Shown: positions 1 through 6,460, numbered from the stretch's first letter. The stretch is DNA of 9,673 nt from DAISLF01 sp964517345 (GCA_964517345.1 CAZFBZ010000051.1:1-9673), one strand, 5' to 3'. Translations and numbers: made by a program. Notes: generated from the letters alone by a model not told the origin.

Positions 1-96
1 AACCTACAAGTCCGGGCCTCCGGACACAAGAAAAGGAGGTGGAGGGGAAGCGCAATCCGTGATGACGAGTTACTTTGGCCGCCGTATACTCCGGCC
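1..96 (+). other. Region upstream of pheT; possible 3' end of an unseen gene
   Basis: No gene can be assigned with confidence. Three things are visible. A short inverted repeat, TCCGG-gcct-CCGGA at 11-24, has no T-run after it. A perfect SD-like AAGGAGGT at 33-40 is too far from any start to serve one: 18 nt from GTG 59 and 21 nt from ATG 62. Reading frames 1 and 2 are open from the window edge. Frame 2 ends in a TGA at 98-100 that overlaps the pheT ATG as ATGA, and frame 3 ends at tandem TGATGA (60-65). Either could be the tail of an upstream gene. Sequence to the left would settle it. Confidence 0.4.
62..90 (+). promoter_or_regulatory. Predicted pheT promoter, leaderless geometry
   Basis: A -10-like TATACT (85-90) is separated by exactly 17 nt from ATGACG (62-67), which matches the TTGACA -35 consensus at four of six positions. 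Only six bases lie between the hexamer and the pheT ATG at 97, so initiation at the usual distance would place the transcript start on or next to the start codon. No SD lies at the right distance. The promoter call is inference from sequence. Confidence 0.55.
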
Positions 97-2520
97 ATGA
101 AGATTTCCCTGGATTGGCTCGGCGATTTCATCGACCTCCGCGAGAAGGATCCGCAGGAGGTGGCGCGCCGCGTGACCGCGGGCGTCTCGGAAATCGACGC
201 CGTGGAGGTGCAGGGCGGACTGCTCAAAGACTGCGTCGTCGGCCAGATTCTCTCGGTGCGCCGCCACCCCAACGCGGACCGTCTCTCGGTCTGCGCGGTG
301 AAAACGGACCGCAACGCCCAACAGATCGTCTGCGGCGGAACCAACCTGCGCGAGGGCATGCGCGTCGCGGTGGCCAAGGTCGGCGCGGTCGTGCGTCATG
401 GGGACGACACGGTGACGATCAACAAGGCCGTGATCCGCGGCGAGGAAAGCGACGGCATGATCTGCGCTTCCGAGGAACTGGATCTCACGGAACGCTTCCC
501 GCCCCGCGCGGATCAGGGCGCGCGCGCCATCATGGATCTGGGTGACGGTGAGGACGGTGTCGGCACGCCGCTGGCCGAGTTTCTGGATCTGCAGGATGTC
601 GTGCTGCACGTGGATAACCATGCGATCACGCACCGCCCGGACCTGTTTTCGCACGCCGGATTCGCGCGCGAATTCGTTGCGCTGGGCCTCGGCACCTGGA
701 AAAAGAAGAAGGCGGCCAAAGCCCTCAAGTTCGGCAAGGACAAGCTCCCCTTCCGCTGTATCGTCGACTGCCGCGACCTTGTGCCGCGCTACGTCGCGTG
801 CTGCATTGAGATCGACGGCCCGGGCGAGACGCCCGCATGGATGAAGCGCCGCCTGGAGGCGACGGGCTGGAGAACGGTGAGCCTCCCGGTGGACATCACC
901 AACTACGTCGCGACAGAGACGGGCATGCCACTGCACAGCTTCGACGCCGATGATATCCGCGGCGACGTGCACATGCGCACCGCCAAGGCGGGCGAGACGA
1001 TCACGACGCTCGACGGCGTGGAACGGAAGCTGCCCGAAGGCGCGATCATCCTGAGCGACGACGCGGGTGTCTTCGATTTGCTCGGCATCATGGGAGGCCT
1101 GCGCAGCTCCACCAAGGACACGACGCGCCGCATTTATCTCCACGCCGCCATCGCCGACCCCGTCGCCATCCGCAAGACCGTCATCGCTACGGGCCACCGC
1201 ACCGACGCCGCCACGGTGTATGAGAAAGGCATACCGCGTGAAGCGGCGTTGCGCGGACTCACCCGCGCGGTCGAGCTGTTCTGCCAACTCGTCCCCGGAG
1301 CGCGCATTGTTTCGGTATTGGAGGAATGGGGCGATGAGGGCAAGGCCAAGCCGATCACGCTGCCCATCGACCGCGTGAATTCGGTGCTCGGCGTGGAGAT
1401 CCCGCTGAAGAAAATCAAGGATATCTTGGCCTCGCTCGAGTTCGAGACGGCCGCCGGCAAAAGCGGCACACTGATCGTGACGCCGCCGCTGCACCGCCTG
1501 GGCGATATCCGCGGGGCGCATGATTTGATCGAGGAGATCGGACGCGTCGCCGGATACGACGGCATTGAAGCCGTCATGCCCATGACGAACGTGCGCCTGC
1601 CGGCGCGGGACCAACGCATGCACCGCCTGCGCGATGCGCTCAGTGCGGAAGGCTTCACCGAAATTCTTCCGGTGTCGCTCGTCGGCGCCTCGCTGCTGAA
1701 GAAGGCCGGCATGGATCCGGGCATCGCGCTGGAGATCCGCAATCCGATCGGCGAAGAACTGAGCCTCATGCACACCAGCACATTGCCGTCGCTGCTGGAG
1801 CACGCGCAGCGCAACCTGCTCAATACCGGATCGCGCCTGAAGACCTTCCACTGGGGCCACGTGTTCTCGCGCGGCGCGCCCGAACATGGAGAATTATCGC
1901 TTCTGCTTGCAGAGATCTCACCGCGGGACGACGGCGATAACCTGTTGGAGGAACCGTTCCTGCTGCTCAAGCGCCACCTGGGCAACGCGCTCGAGGCGCT
2001 CGGCTTCACGCTGGAAACGGGGCACGCCGGCACGGCTCCCGCCTACGCGCACCCGGGCCGCTATGCGGAGTTGCATCTGGCGCGGCGCGGCATGTCCGCG
2101 GACGCCGCAGCGCATCCGCTCGCGACGGTCGGCCGCCTGTTCGAAATACACCCGGATGTCCGCGAGCGCTTCGATCTCCGCCATCGCGCGGCGGCGGCGA
2201 TGGTCGATCTCACGGCACTCCTCGCGCTGGTCTCTCCGGCGACGGTGCCGTCGCCCGTTCCGCAGTTCCCGGCCGTCACCTATGACGTCACGCTCCCGCT
2301 CTCGCACCGCGAGCAGTCGGCGGACCTGCTCCGCACGCTGCGCGGCGCCGATGCGCTGCTGGAGAGCGTGGAAATCGTCGATCTCTACAGCGGCAAGCCC
2401 CATCCCAAGGGCGAATTCAGCCTCACGCTGCGCTTCACGTACCGCTCGGCGGGCAAGACGCTGACGGAAGAGGAGGCGCGCCCCGTGCATGAGAAGATCC
2501 TGAAATCCGTCCAGTCCTGA
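97..2520 (+). CDS. pheT: Phenylalanine--tRNA ligase beta subunit
   Basis: Beta subunit of the cytoplasmic (alpha-beta)2 enzyme that charges tRNA-Phe. The 807 residues are full length for the bacterial family. Domain order fits: N-terminal MKISLDWL start; EMAP/OB-type tRNA-binding domain about 44-155; B3/4 editing region about 220-400 with GIMGG at 330-334 and an RTDA...YEKG box at 368-378; B5 domain about 415-488 ending DLIEEIGRVAGYD; catalytic-like core about 490-690 with NPIGEELSLM; anticodon-binding FDX-ACB domain about 722-807 with the HPKGEFSLTLRF stretch. ATG 97 is chosen because its N-terminus matches the family and a -10 motif lies 6 nt upstream. The same frame is open to the window edge but that extension looks non-homologous. 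pheS is not in the window, so it is either left of it or unlinked; a dedicated promoter fits separate expression. The cobalamin adenosyltransferase follows after 13 nt. Identification is firm. Confidence 0.97.
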   Translation: MKISLDWLGDFIDLREKDPQEVARRVTAGVSEIDAVEVQGGLLKDCVVGQILSVRRHPNADRLSVCAVKTDRNAQQIVCGGTNLREGMRVAVAKVGAVVRHGDDTVTINKAVIRGEESDGMICASEELDLTERFPPRADQGARAIMDLGDGEDGVGTPLAEFLDLQDVVLHVDNHAITHRPDLFSHAGFAREFVALGLGTWKKKKAAKALKFGKDKLPFRCIVDCRDLVPRYVACCIEIDGPGETPAWMKRRLEATGWRTVSLPVDITNYVATETGMPLHSFDADDIRGDVHMRTAKAGETITTLDGVERKLPEGAIILSDDAGVFDLLGIMGGLRSSTKDTTRRIYLHAAIADPVAIRKTVIATGHRTDAATVYEKGIPREAALRGLTRAVELFCQLVPGARIVSVLEEWGDEGKAKPITLPIDRVNSVLGVEIPLKKIKDILASLEFETAAGKSGTLIVTPPLHRLGDIRGAHDLIEEIGRVAGYDGIEAVMPMTNVRLPARDQRMHRLRDALSAEGFTEILPVSLVGASLLKKAGMDPGIALEIRNPIGEELSLMHTSTLPSLLEHAQRNLLNTGSRLKTFHWGHVFSRGAPEHGELSLLLAEISPRDDGDNLLEEPFLLLKRHLGNALEALGFTLETGHAGTAPAYAHPGRYAELHLARRGMSADAAAHPLATVGRLFEIHPDVRERFDLRHRAAAAMVDLTALLALVSPATVPSPVPQFPAVTYDVTLPLSHREQSADLLRTLRGADALLESVEIVDLYSGKPHPKGEFSLTLRFTYRSAGKTLTEEEARPVHEKILKSVQS

Positions 2521-2533
2521 CCGCGTTTTTCCC

Positions 2534-3082
2534 ATGAGCATGTCCATCGTCACCAAGACCGGCGACACGGGCACTACCGGGCTTTTCGGGACCCGGCGCG
2601 TCCCCAAGGACGACGCGCGGATCGAGGCCTATGGCACGGTGGATGAACTGAACGCATCCATCGGCGTGGCGTGCGCCGATCCGGCCCTGCCCGTCTCCGC
2701 ACGCGAACAGCTGGAAAAGATCCAGCACCTGCTCTTCCGAGTCGGCGGCGATCTGGCTACGCCCCTGGAAACGACGCTGAAAGTCCACCGCGTGGCGGCC
2801 GTCCACACGGCCCTTCTGGAAGGCTGGATCACCGCCCTGGAAGCCACTGTCCCGCCCCAGACCGGCTTCGTGCTTCCGGGCGGCACAGCCCCGGCCGCGG
2901 CGCTGCACCTGGCCCGCACGATCTGTCGCCGGGCGGAACGCCGCATCGTCACCCTCACCAAAAAAGAGGAGATCAACGGTGAGATTCAGATCTTCCTCAA
3001 CCGCCTGAGCGACTACCTGTTCATCCTCGCGCGCAAAACCAACGCCGATCTCGGCGCATCGGACGTAGAGGTACAATACTGA
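2534..3082 (+). CDS. PduO-type ATP:cob(I)alamin adenosyltransferase
   Basis: Transfers the 5'-deoxyadenosyl group of ATP to cob(I)alamin to give adenosylcobalamin; cytoplasmic and normally trimeric. The 182 residues are typical for the PduO/MMAB family. Signatures in order: ATP-binding TKTGDTGTTGLFG at 7-19; KDDARIEAYGTVDELNASIG at 25-44; LPGGTAPAAALHLARTICRR at 114-133 followed by AER, containing the arginine cluster that binds ATP in characterised members; and LNRLSDYLFILAR at 155-167. It starts 13 nt after pheT with no SD and no -10-like hexamer in the gap, so it is probably translated from a pheT transcript. ATG 2540 (MSIVTKTG) is an equally plausible start. The stop abuts the stop of the convergent membrane protein gene at TGATCA. 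No B12-dependent enzyme or corrinoid transporter is visible here. Family assignment is firm; which adenosylcobalamin user it serves is unknown. Confidence 0.95.
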   Translation: MSMSIVTKTGDTGTTGLFGTRRVPKDDARIEAYGTVDELNASIGVACADPALPVSAREQLEKIQHLLFRVGGDLATPLETTLKVHRVAAVHTALLEGWITALEATVPPQTGFVLPGGTAPAAALHLARTICRRAERRIVTLTKKEEINGEIQIFLNRLSDYLFILARKTNADLGASDVEVQY

Positions 3083-3391
3083 TCACGCCGTCACGAACGG
3101 CCAGATGCCCCAGAAGTTGAGTGCAACAAGAAAGATGAAGAGCGCGAGGAGCGGCACGCCGATGAACCACGGCAGGAATTTCGAGGTTTTCCCCGGGACG
3201 AGCAGACTGAGGTACAGACTGAGCCCGCCATAGAGGATGGCCGAGAGCGCGAAGGGCAGATCGGCGATCTGCAGCCACAGGGACGACCATTCGGGCGCAA
3301 CGTTATTGCGCAGGAGCAGGTACGCCACAAAGAACGAGATCCCGAGGGCGTAGAAGAAGAATGCCGACAGCTGCTGGAGGTATTTTGCCAC
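3083..3391 (-). CDS. Small three-helix membrane protein, unknown function
   Basis: I do not recognise the family. The 102-residue protein has three strongly hydrophobic segments, about residues 8-27, 42-65 and 74-96, joined by short loops (LRNNVAPEWSS; VPGKTSK), with no long soluble domain. GTG 3391 is preferred: a -10-like TACCAT lies 7 nt upstream and the first helix follows at once. The frame can be extended to a TTG at 3454, but those 21 extra codons would run through the promoter-like sequence and encode nothing recognisable. It lies just downstream of rpmH on the same strand, where many bacteria have rnpA, yidD or yidC, but it resembles none of these: it lacks the basic RNase P protein signature and is far shorter than YidC. 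It ends tail-to-tail with the adenosyltransferase gene. A real gene is likely from the hydrophobic pattern and tight packing. Confidence 0.7.
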   Translation of the reverse strand: MAKYLQQLSAFFFYALGISFFVAYLLLRNNVAPEWSSLWLQIADLPFALSAILYGGLSLYLSLLVPGKTSKFLPWFIGVPLLALFIFLVALNFWGIWPFVTA

Positions 3392-3482
3392 TGCGCCGAT
3401 GGTACACCAAAGAGGACGGCAGGTAAGCAGGGCAGATGTCTGCAGGCCTGCCAAAATCGCCTGCCTTTCCGGCTTCAGGAGA
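3392..3482 (-). other. rpmH-membrane protein spacer with short palindromes
   Basis: This 91-nt spacer contains a perfect 10-bp palindrome GCAGGCCTGC at 3442-3451, a GCAGA-tg-TCTGC inverted repeat at 3432-3443 that overlaps it, and the heptamer GCCTGCC at 3446-3452 and again at 3459-3465. It may mark the rpmH mRNA end, but there is no U-tract and the loops are too short for a standard intrinsic terminator, so I do not call one. Confidence 0.35.
3399..3404 (-). promoter_or_regulatory. -10-like TACCAT before the membrane protein gene
   Basis: Read on the minus strand, TACCAT lies 7 nt before GTG 3391. The best -35 candidate at 17 nt spacing (CTTACC, 3422-3427) matches only three of six consensus positions. 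The hexamer is identical to the rpmH -10 candidate and has the same near-start geometry seen at pheT and the M16 gene. Confidence 0.4.
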
Positions 3483-3638
3483 TCACAGGTTCTTTCCCTT
3501 CTTGCGGTTCTGCACGGTCAGGCGCTTGCGCCCCTGCCTGCGGCGACGGGCCAGGACTTTGCGTCCGTCCGCCGTTTTGCTTCGCTTGAGAAATCCGTGC
3601 TTGCGAAGACGCCGACGCCATTTGAGTTTCCTGAGCAT
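3483..3638 (-). CDS. rpmH: 50S ribosomal protein L34
   Basis: Small basic protein of the large ribosomal subunit. The 51 residues carry the L34 core: KHGFLKRSKTADGRKVLARR at 13-32, then RRQGRKRLTV. ATG 3638 is the only sensible start; the 83 codons upstream in the same frame are unlike any L34 and run into the divergent gene. Two features are unusual. The N-terminal K-R-T-[YF]-Q-P-S box of most bacterial L34 proteins is absent, replaced by MLRKLKWRRRLR, so the HGF motif sits two residues nearer the N-terminus. There is also a basic tail of about nine residues (QNRKKGKNL) after the usual LTV end. rpmH is normally followed by rnpA and often lies near dnaA/oriC; neither neighbour is visible. Identification rests on the central motif and is strong despite the length. 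Confidence 0.93.
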   Translation of the reverse strand: MLRKLKWRRRLRKHGFLKRSKTADGRKVLARRRRQGRKRLTVQNRKKGKNL

Positions 3639-3647
3639 TGCCGCGGT

Positions 3648-3676
3648 ATGGTAGGAGATCGTTTGGGGCCCGACAA
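3648..3676 (-). promoter_or_regulatory. Predicted rpmH promoter
   Basis: On the minus strand TTGTCG (3676-3671) and TACCAT (3653-3648) are separated by exactly 17 nt. Nine bases separate the -10 from the rpmH ATG, predicting an untranslated leader of only a few nucleotides. No SD is present. This is one of the better -35/-10 pairs in the window. Confidence 0.55.
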
Positions 3677-3725
3677 GAGAAAATGACGGGTATAGGGGGT
3701 GCTGGCCGGGGGCCGGACGGTCCCC

Positions 3726-3731
3726 TACACT
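3726..3731 (+). promoter_or_regulatory. -10-like TACACT before the M16 peptidase gene
   Basis: TACACT lies exactly 6 nt before ATG 3738, the same arrangement as TATACT before pheT; the spacers are also alike (CCCGCC and CCGGCC). The -35 region at 17 nt spacing (TGGCCG, 3703-3708) is weak. No SD is present. It lies back to back with the rpmH promoter. Confidence 0.45.
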
Positions 3732-3737
3732 CCCGCC

Positions 3738-4997
3738 ATGTTCACCGTCGATCGTCTCCCCACCGGCCTGCCTCTGTTGACCGCTCCTATTGAAGGAACG
3801 GGCTCCGTGACCGTTTTGGTCTTCGCGGGAGCCGGCTCCCGGTACGAGAAAAACGGCGAACGGGGCATCAGCCACTTTTTGGAACACATGTTCTTCAAGG
3901 GGGGCAAGAAGTACACCAACACGCGCGAAGTGAGCGCCGCCATCGACGGCGTCGGCGGGGACTTCAACGCCTTCACCGGGAAGGAATATGCCGGGTACTA
4001 CGTGAAGGTCGCGGCCGCCGAGGTGGATCTGGCCTGTGACGTGCTTTCTGACATGCTCCTACACGCGTCGTTCCCGCAGGAAGAGATCGAGAAAGAACGC
4101 GGCGTGATCATGGAGGAGGAGCGCATGTATCAGGACACCCCCATGTATCGCGCGGGCTGGGATTTCGAGGAGCTGCTCTTCGGGGATCATCCGCTGGGGT
4201 GGGACACGATCGGGCGCGAGGAGGTGATCCGCTCGGTGAATCAGGCGGATTTCCAGAAGCACAAGAACGAGCTCTACACCGCGGGCAACCTGGTGATCGC
4301 CTTCGCGGGAAAAATCACGCCCCGCGAGTCCCGGGCGCTGGCCGAAAAATATTTCCTGCCGATCGAGGGCAAGCGCGAACGCAAATTTCTCCCGCTCAAG
4401 GAATACGGCAGCAAGCGTGTCTTCCTCCGCACGAAGAACACCGAGCAGGCCCACCTGGTCCTCGGCGTGCCGGGCGTCGGGTCGCTGGATCCGGACCACT
4501 TCGCCCACAAGCTCCTCGCGGTCATCCTCGGCGGGAACATGAGCTCGAGGATGTTTTTGAACATCCGCGAGGCGCGCGGCCTCTGCTACTACATCGCCAC
4601 CGAGACGGACAGTTACCTGGATGCGGGTTCGCTCTCCACCCGCGCTGGCGTCGACCAGACGCGCCTGCACGAAGCCATCACTGCGATCCGCGCCGAGTAT
4701 GACGCATGCGTGAAGAGCGGTGTGACGGATGAGGAGGTGCAGCGTGCGAAGGACTACCTGAAAGGCAAGATCACGCTCTCGCTGGAAGACAGCGAGGAGC
4801 GCGCGCATTTCTACGGCAAGCAGCAGCTGCTCTACCCCGAGACGCTCGACATCGCCGCGTACTTCCGGAAGATCGACGCGGTCACGGTACAGCAGGTCAA
4901 CCTGCTCGCCCGCCGCCTGCTCCGGCCGGGGCAATTGCGCCTCGTCGTCATCGGACGCGAAGAGCGCCAGTCCGATCTGGAAGCGTTGATCGGCTGA
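3738..4997 (+). CDS. M16 family zinc metallopeptidase (processing-peptidase type)
   Basis: An inverzincin-type endopeptidase. The 419 residues match the M16B group (bacterial homologues of mitochondrial processing peptidase), which has two half-clamp domains. The inverted zinc motif HFLEH is at 46-50 (His46 and His50 ligands, Glu49 catalytic). The distal Glu ligand is expected in ERGVIMEEERMYQDTP at about 126-127, the correct 76-77 residues after His50. FNAFTGKEYAGYYVK (76-90) and HPLGWDTIG also fit. The C-terminal half keeps the R/Y substrate-binding segment: MSSRMFLNIREARGLCYYIA. All active-site residues are present, so this looks like a catalytic rather than a structural subunit, probably acting as a homodimer. 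No signal peptide is seen. ATG 3738 is chosen over an upstream start at 3699 because family similarity begins there and a -10 motif lies 6 nt before it. Substrate unknown. Confidence 0.93.
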   Translation: MFTVDRLPTGLPLLTAPIEGTGSVTVLVFAGAGSRYEKNGERGISHFLEHMFFKGGKKYTNTREVSAAIDGVGGDFNAFTGKEYAGYYVKVAAAEVDLACDVLSDMLLHASFPQEEIEKERGVIMEEERMYQDTPMYRAGWDFEELLFGDHPLGWDTIGREEVIRSVNQADFQKHKNELYTAGNLVIAFAGKITPRESRALAEKYFLPIEGKRERKFLPLKEYGSKRVFLRTKNTEQAHLVLGVPGVGSLDPDHFAHKLLAVILGGNMSSRMFLNIREARGLCYYIATETDSYLDAGSLSTRAGVDQTRLHEAITAIRAEYDACVKSGVTDEEVQRAKDYLKGKITLSLEDSEERAHFYGKQQLLYPETLDIAAYFRKIDAVTVQQVNLLARRLLRPGQLRLVVIGREERQSDLEALIG

Positions 4998-5011
4998 GCG
5001 CAGACAAGGAG

Positions 5012-5017
5012 TAGACT
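5012..5017 (+). promoter_or_regulatory. -10-like TAGACT with overlapping start signals
   Basis: TAGACT touches GTG 5018 and lies exactly 6 nt before a second in-frame GTG at 5024. An SD-like AAGGAG (5006-5011) immediately precedes the hexamer and is correctly spaced (6 nt) for GTG 5018. A leaderless start at 5024 and an SD-driven start at 5018 on a read-through mRNA are thus both encoded. The nearest -35-like TTGATC (4986-4991) is 20 nt away, longer than normal. Confidence 0.4.
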
Positions 5018-5383
5018 GTGCGCGTGCGCCTCCCGCGGTTTCCCTTCGTCTTCCTGCTGCTCGCCGCCGCCGTGCTGTTCGCCGGGGCGCTGGCCGCGGT
5101 GCAGCAGTCGCCGCTGCTTTCGTGCATTTCCACGCGCGTGGAGCTCGAACGGCTGGTGGAGGAGAACCGCCGCTGCGTCGCGGACGCCGACTGCGCGGTG
5201 TACCAGGAATCCTGCGCTGCCTTCGACGGGTGTATAGCCATCCGGGCGTCGTCGCTGGACCTGCTTCGCCCCCGCGCGGAGGAGTACGCCCGCGTCTGCG
5301 GGGCGGAAGTCCCGTCCTGCAGCAGCTGCAGCGCCGTCCGCACAGGCTGCGTCGCCGGTCTTTGCACAGCCGTTGGCGGCTGA
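5018..5383 (+). CDS. Small exported or membrane-anchored Cys-rich protein
   Basis: Family not recognised. It has 121 residues from GTG 5018, or 119 from GTG 5024. The N-terminus is basic (MRVRLPRF), followed by a hydrophobic helix of about 20 residues (FVFLLLAAAVLFAGALAAV) that is either an uncleaved anchor or a signal peptide; no lipobox is evident. The rest, about 90 residues, is extracytoplasmic and contains ten cysteines: one after the helix, a cluster C-x5-C-x6-C-x5-C (RRC..ADC..ESC..DGC), then five in the last 28 residues (VCG..SCSSC..GCVAGLC). The even number and spacing suggest a disulfide-bonded fold. It starts 20 nt after the M16 gene and precedes the SLH protein, which also has a Cys-rich region, so a shared extracytoplasmic location is plausible. 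It could be part of the M16 transcription unit, given the SD for GTG 5018. Confidence 0.75.
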   Translation: MRVRLPRFPFVFLLLAAAVLFAGALAAVQQSPLLSCISTRVELERLVEENRRCVADADCAVYQESCAAFDGCIAIRASSLDLLRPRAEEYARVCGAEVPSCSSCSAVRTGCVAGLCTAVGG

Positions 5384-5391
5384 GGAAAGAC

Positions 5392-5420
5392 TGGTCATGA
5401 TGTACACTTTATAGTACTAT
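5392..5420 (+). promoter_or_regulatory. Predicted SLH protein promoter with stacked -10 motifs
   Basis: TGGTCA (5392-5397; four of six consensus positions) and TACTAT (5415-5420) are exactly 17 nt apart. Two further -10-like hexamers, TACACT (5403-5408) and TATAGT (5410-5415), lie in the same AT-rich island, which stands out from the GC-rich surroundings. Several closely spaced transcript starts are possible. A GTG at 5430 lies 9 nt after TACTAT. Confidence 0.5.
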
Positions 5421-5459
5421 CGCTCACTGGTGTCTTTGCCCCCTTTCCTCCCCATTCTC

Positions 5460-6368
5460 ATGCGCCGTTCCGCCATCCGCCTCGCCGCGACCGCGATGAT
5501 GCTCACGATGCTCGCGCCCCATGCCTTCGCCGCCAAGGCCTTCTCCGACGTCAACGACTCCACCCACGGCGCAGCCGAAATCCGCTCGCTCGCCGATCAG
5601 GGATTCATCCAGGGATACGGTGACCTCACATTCCGCCCCGACGCACCCGTGACCCGCGCGGAATTGCTGAAGGTGCTCATCCTCGCGTCGACGCGCGGCG
5701 ACACCGTGCAGCGCGGCCTCTCGTGCTTCTCGGATTTTCACGGTGAGCAGCAGTGGTACTGGCAGACCGCCTGCGCCGCCAAAGAGCGCGGCCTCGTCTC
5801 GGGGTATCCGGACGGCTCATTCCAGGGCGGCCGCCTCGTGAACCTCGCCGAGGCCGTGAAGATGGGCACGCTCGCCTTTGACTTCACCCTCCCGACGTAC
5901 ATTCAGGCGCCCGAGCACTGGTACGACCCGTATTTTGACGCCGCCGCCTCCACGACGCTCTTCTCCCGCATCGACCGTGACGGCGCGCATATCGTGACGC
6001 GCGCGGACATGGCGATCATCATCGCGCTCTTCGGCCGCTTTACCGGCCAGCAGCAGTGCTTCTCGTCCGACCAGTGCGGTGCAAGCCAGATCTGCTCCAC
6101 GGAACGCGGCGACTGCCAGTCGGCCTGCCCCCCGGGCTCCGATGTCTGCACCCAGGTATGCGCCGGCGTCTGCGTGAATGCCGACCCGGACCTGCCGACC
6201 GAACCCCAGTGCGCCGAGTACGTGACGAACAACGAGACGACGGTCCAGTGTGCACTCTGCGGCGACGGCGTCTGCGACGCATACGAGAAATGCGTCCCAA
6301 GCCACTGCGACGGCTCGATCTGCACGCGCGACTGCGGCGGACTGAACTGTCCGATGGACTGCCGCTGA
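5460..6368 (+). CDS. SLH-domain surface protein with Cys-rich C-terminal region
   Basis: Exported cell-envelope protein of 302 residues. A signal peptide occupies 1-24 or 1-25 (MRRS, hydrophobic LAATAMMLTMLA, cleavage near AFA-A). Three S-layer homology repeats follow: 28-78 (FSDV..EIRSLADQGFIQGYGD..FRPDAPVTRAELLK), 90-140 (FSDF..ACAAKERGLVSGYPDGSF) and a weaker one at about 154-192 (WYDPYFD..VTRADMAIIIALF). SLH domains usually anchor proteins to secondary cell-wall polymers. Residues 200-302 form a tail with 18 cysteines ending in a CGDGVCDAYEKC..DC..CPMDC motif, typical of secreted disulfide-rich modules. Two more cysteines (89 and 105) flank repeat 2 and could form a disulfide. ATG 5460 is chosen for its classical signal peptide; GTG 5430 would add ten residues (MSLPPFLPIL) and would be near-leaderless. 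No SD precedes either. A hairpin follows the stop. Confidence 0.9.
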   Translation: MRRSAIRLAATAMMLTMLAPHAFAAKAFSDVNDSTHGAAEIRSLADQGFIQGYGDLTFRPDAPVTRAELLKVLILASTRGDTVQRGLSCFSDFHGEQQWYWQTACAAKERGLVSGYPDGSFQGGRLVNLAEAVKMGTLAFDFTLPTYIQAPEHWYDPYFDAAASTTLFSRIDRDGAHIVTRADMAIIIALFGRFTGQQQCFSSDQCGASQICSTERGDCQSACPPGSDVCTQVCAGVCVNADPDLPTEPQCAEYVTNNETTVQCALCGDGVCDAYEKCVPSHCDGSICTRDCGGLNCPMDCR

Positions 6369-6384
6369 GACAGAACACAGTGCT

Positions 6385-6420
6385 GACAAACAGGCCCTCC
6401 GTAAGAACGGGGGGTTTGTC
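6385..6420 (+). terminator. Hairpin after the SLH protein gene, probable terminator
   Basis: GACAAAC (6385-6391) pairs perfectly with GTTTGTC (6414-6420). An inner 7-bp stem (6396-6402 with 6407-6413, one G-T pair) closes an AAGA loop, and AGGC bulges on the 5' side. It begins 17 nt after the SLH stop. There is no U-tract beyond TTTGTC, so it may need a factor or act as an mRNA 3' stabiliser. Confidence 0.55.
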
Positions 6421-6460
6421 GCGTCATCATCTCCGGGAGTCGCACGGTTTCCGCCGTCGC

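Noticed and set aside
33..40. Perfect SD AAGGAGGT as the pheT ribosome binding site
   Set aside because: It lies 56 nt before the pheT ATG, far beyond working distance, and no other start is correctly spaced from it.
70..1887. 605-codon open frame on the minus strand opposite pheT
   Set aside because: Long antisense frames are common opposite GC-rich genes. The translation is Arg/His/Ala/Asp-rich without recognisable motifs, and the + strand is unmistakable PheT.
1134..2033. 299-codon minus-strand frame opposite pheT
   Set aside because: Ser/Arg-rich low-complexity shadow of pheT with no motif and no start signal.
2435..3076. 213-codon minus-strand frame opposite the adenosyltransferase gene
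   Set aside because: Fully antisense to a gene with clear family motifs; composition is typical of a GC shadow frame.
3392..3454. N-terminal extension of the membrane protein to TTG 3454
   Set aside because: Rare start codon, no SD, non-hydrophobic unrelated residues, and it would place the TACCAT promoter-like element inside the coding sequence.
3639..3737. Replication origin next to rpmH
   Set aside because: rpmH is often near oriC, but there is no AT-rich stretch, no DnaA box (TTATNCACA) and no dnaA or dnaN here.
4059..4934. 291-codon minus-strand frame opposite the M16 gene
   Set aside because: Antisense to conserved M16 motifs and without recognisable domains.
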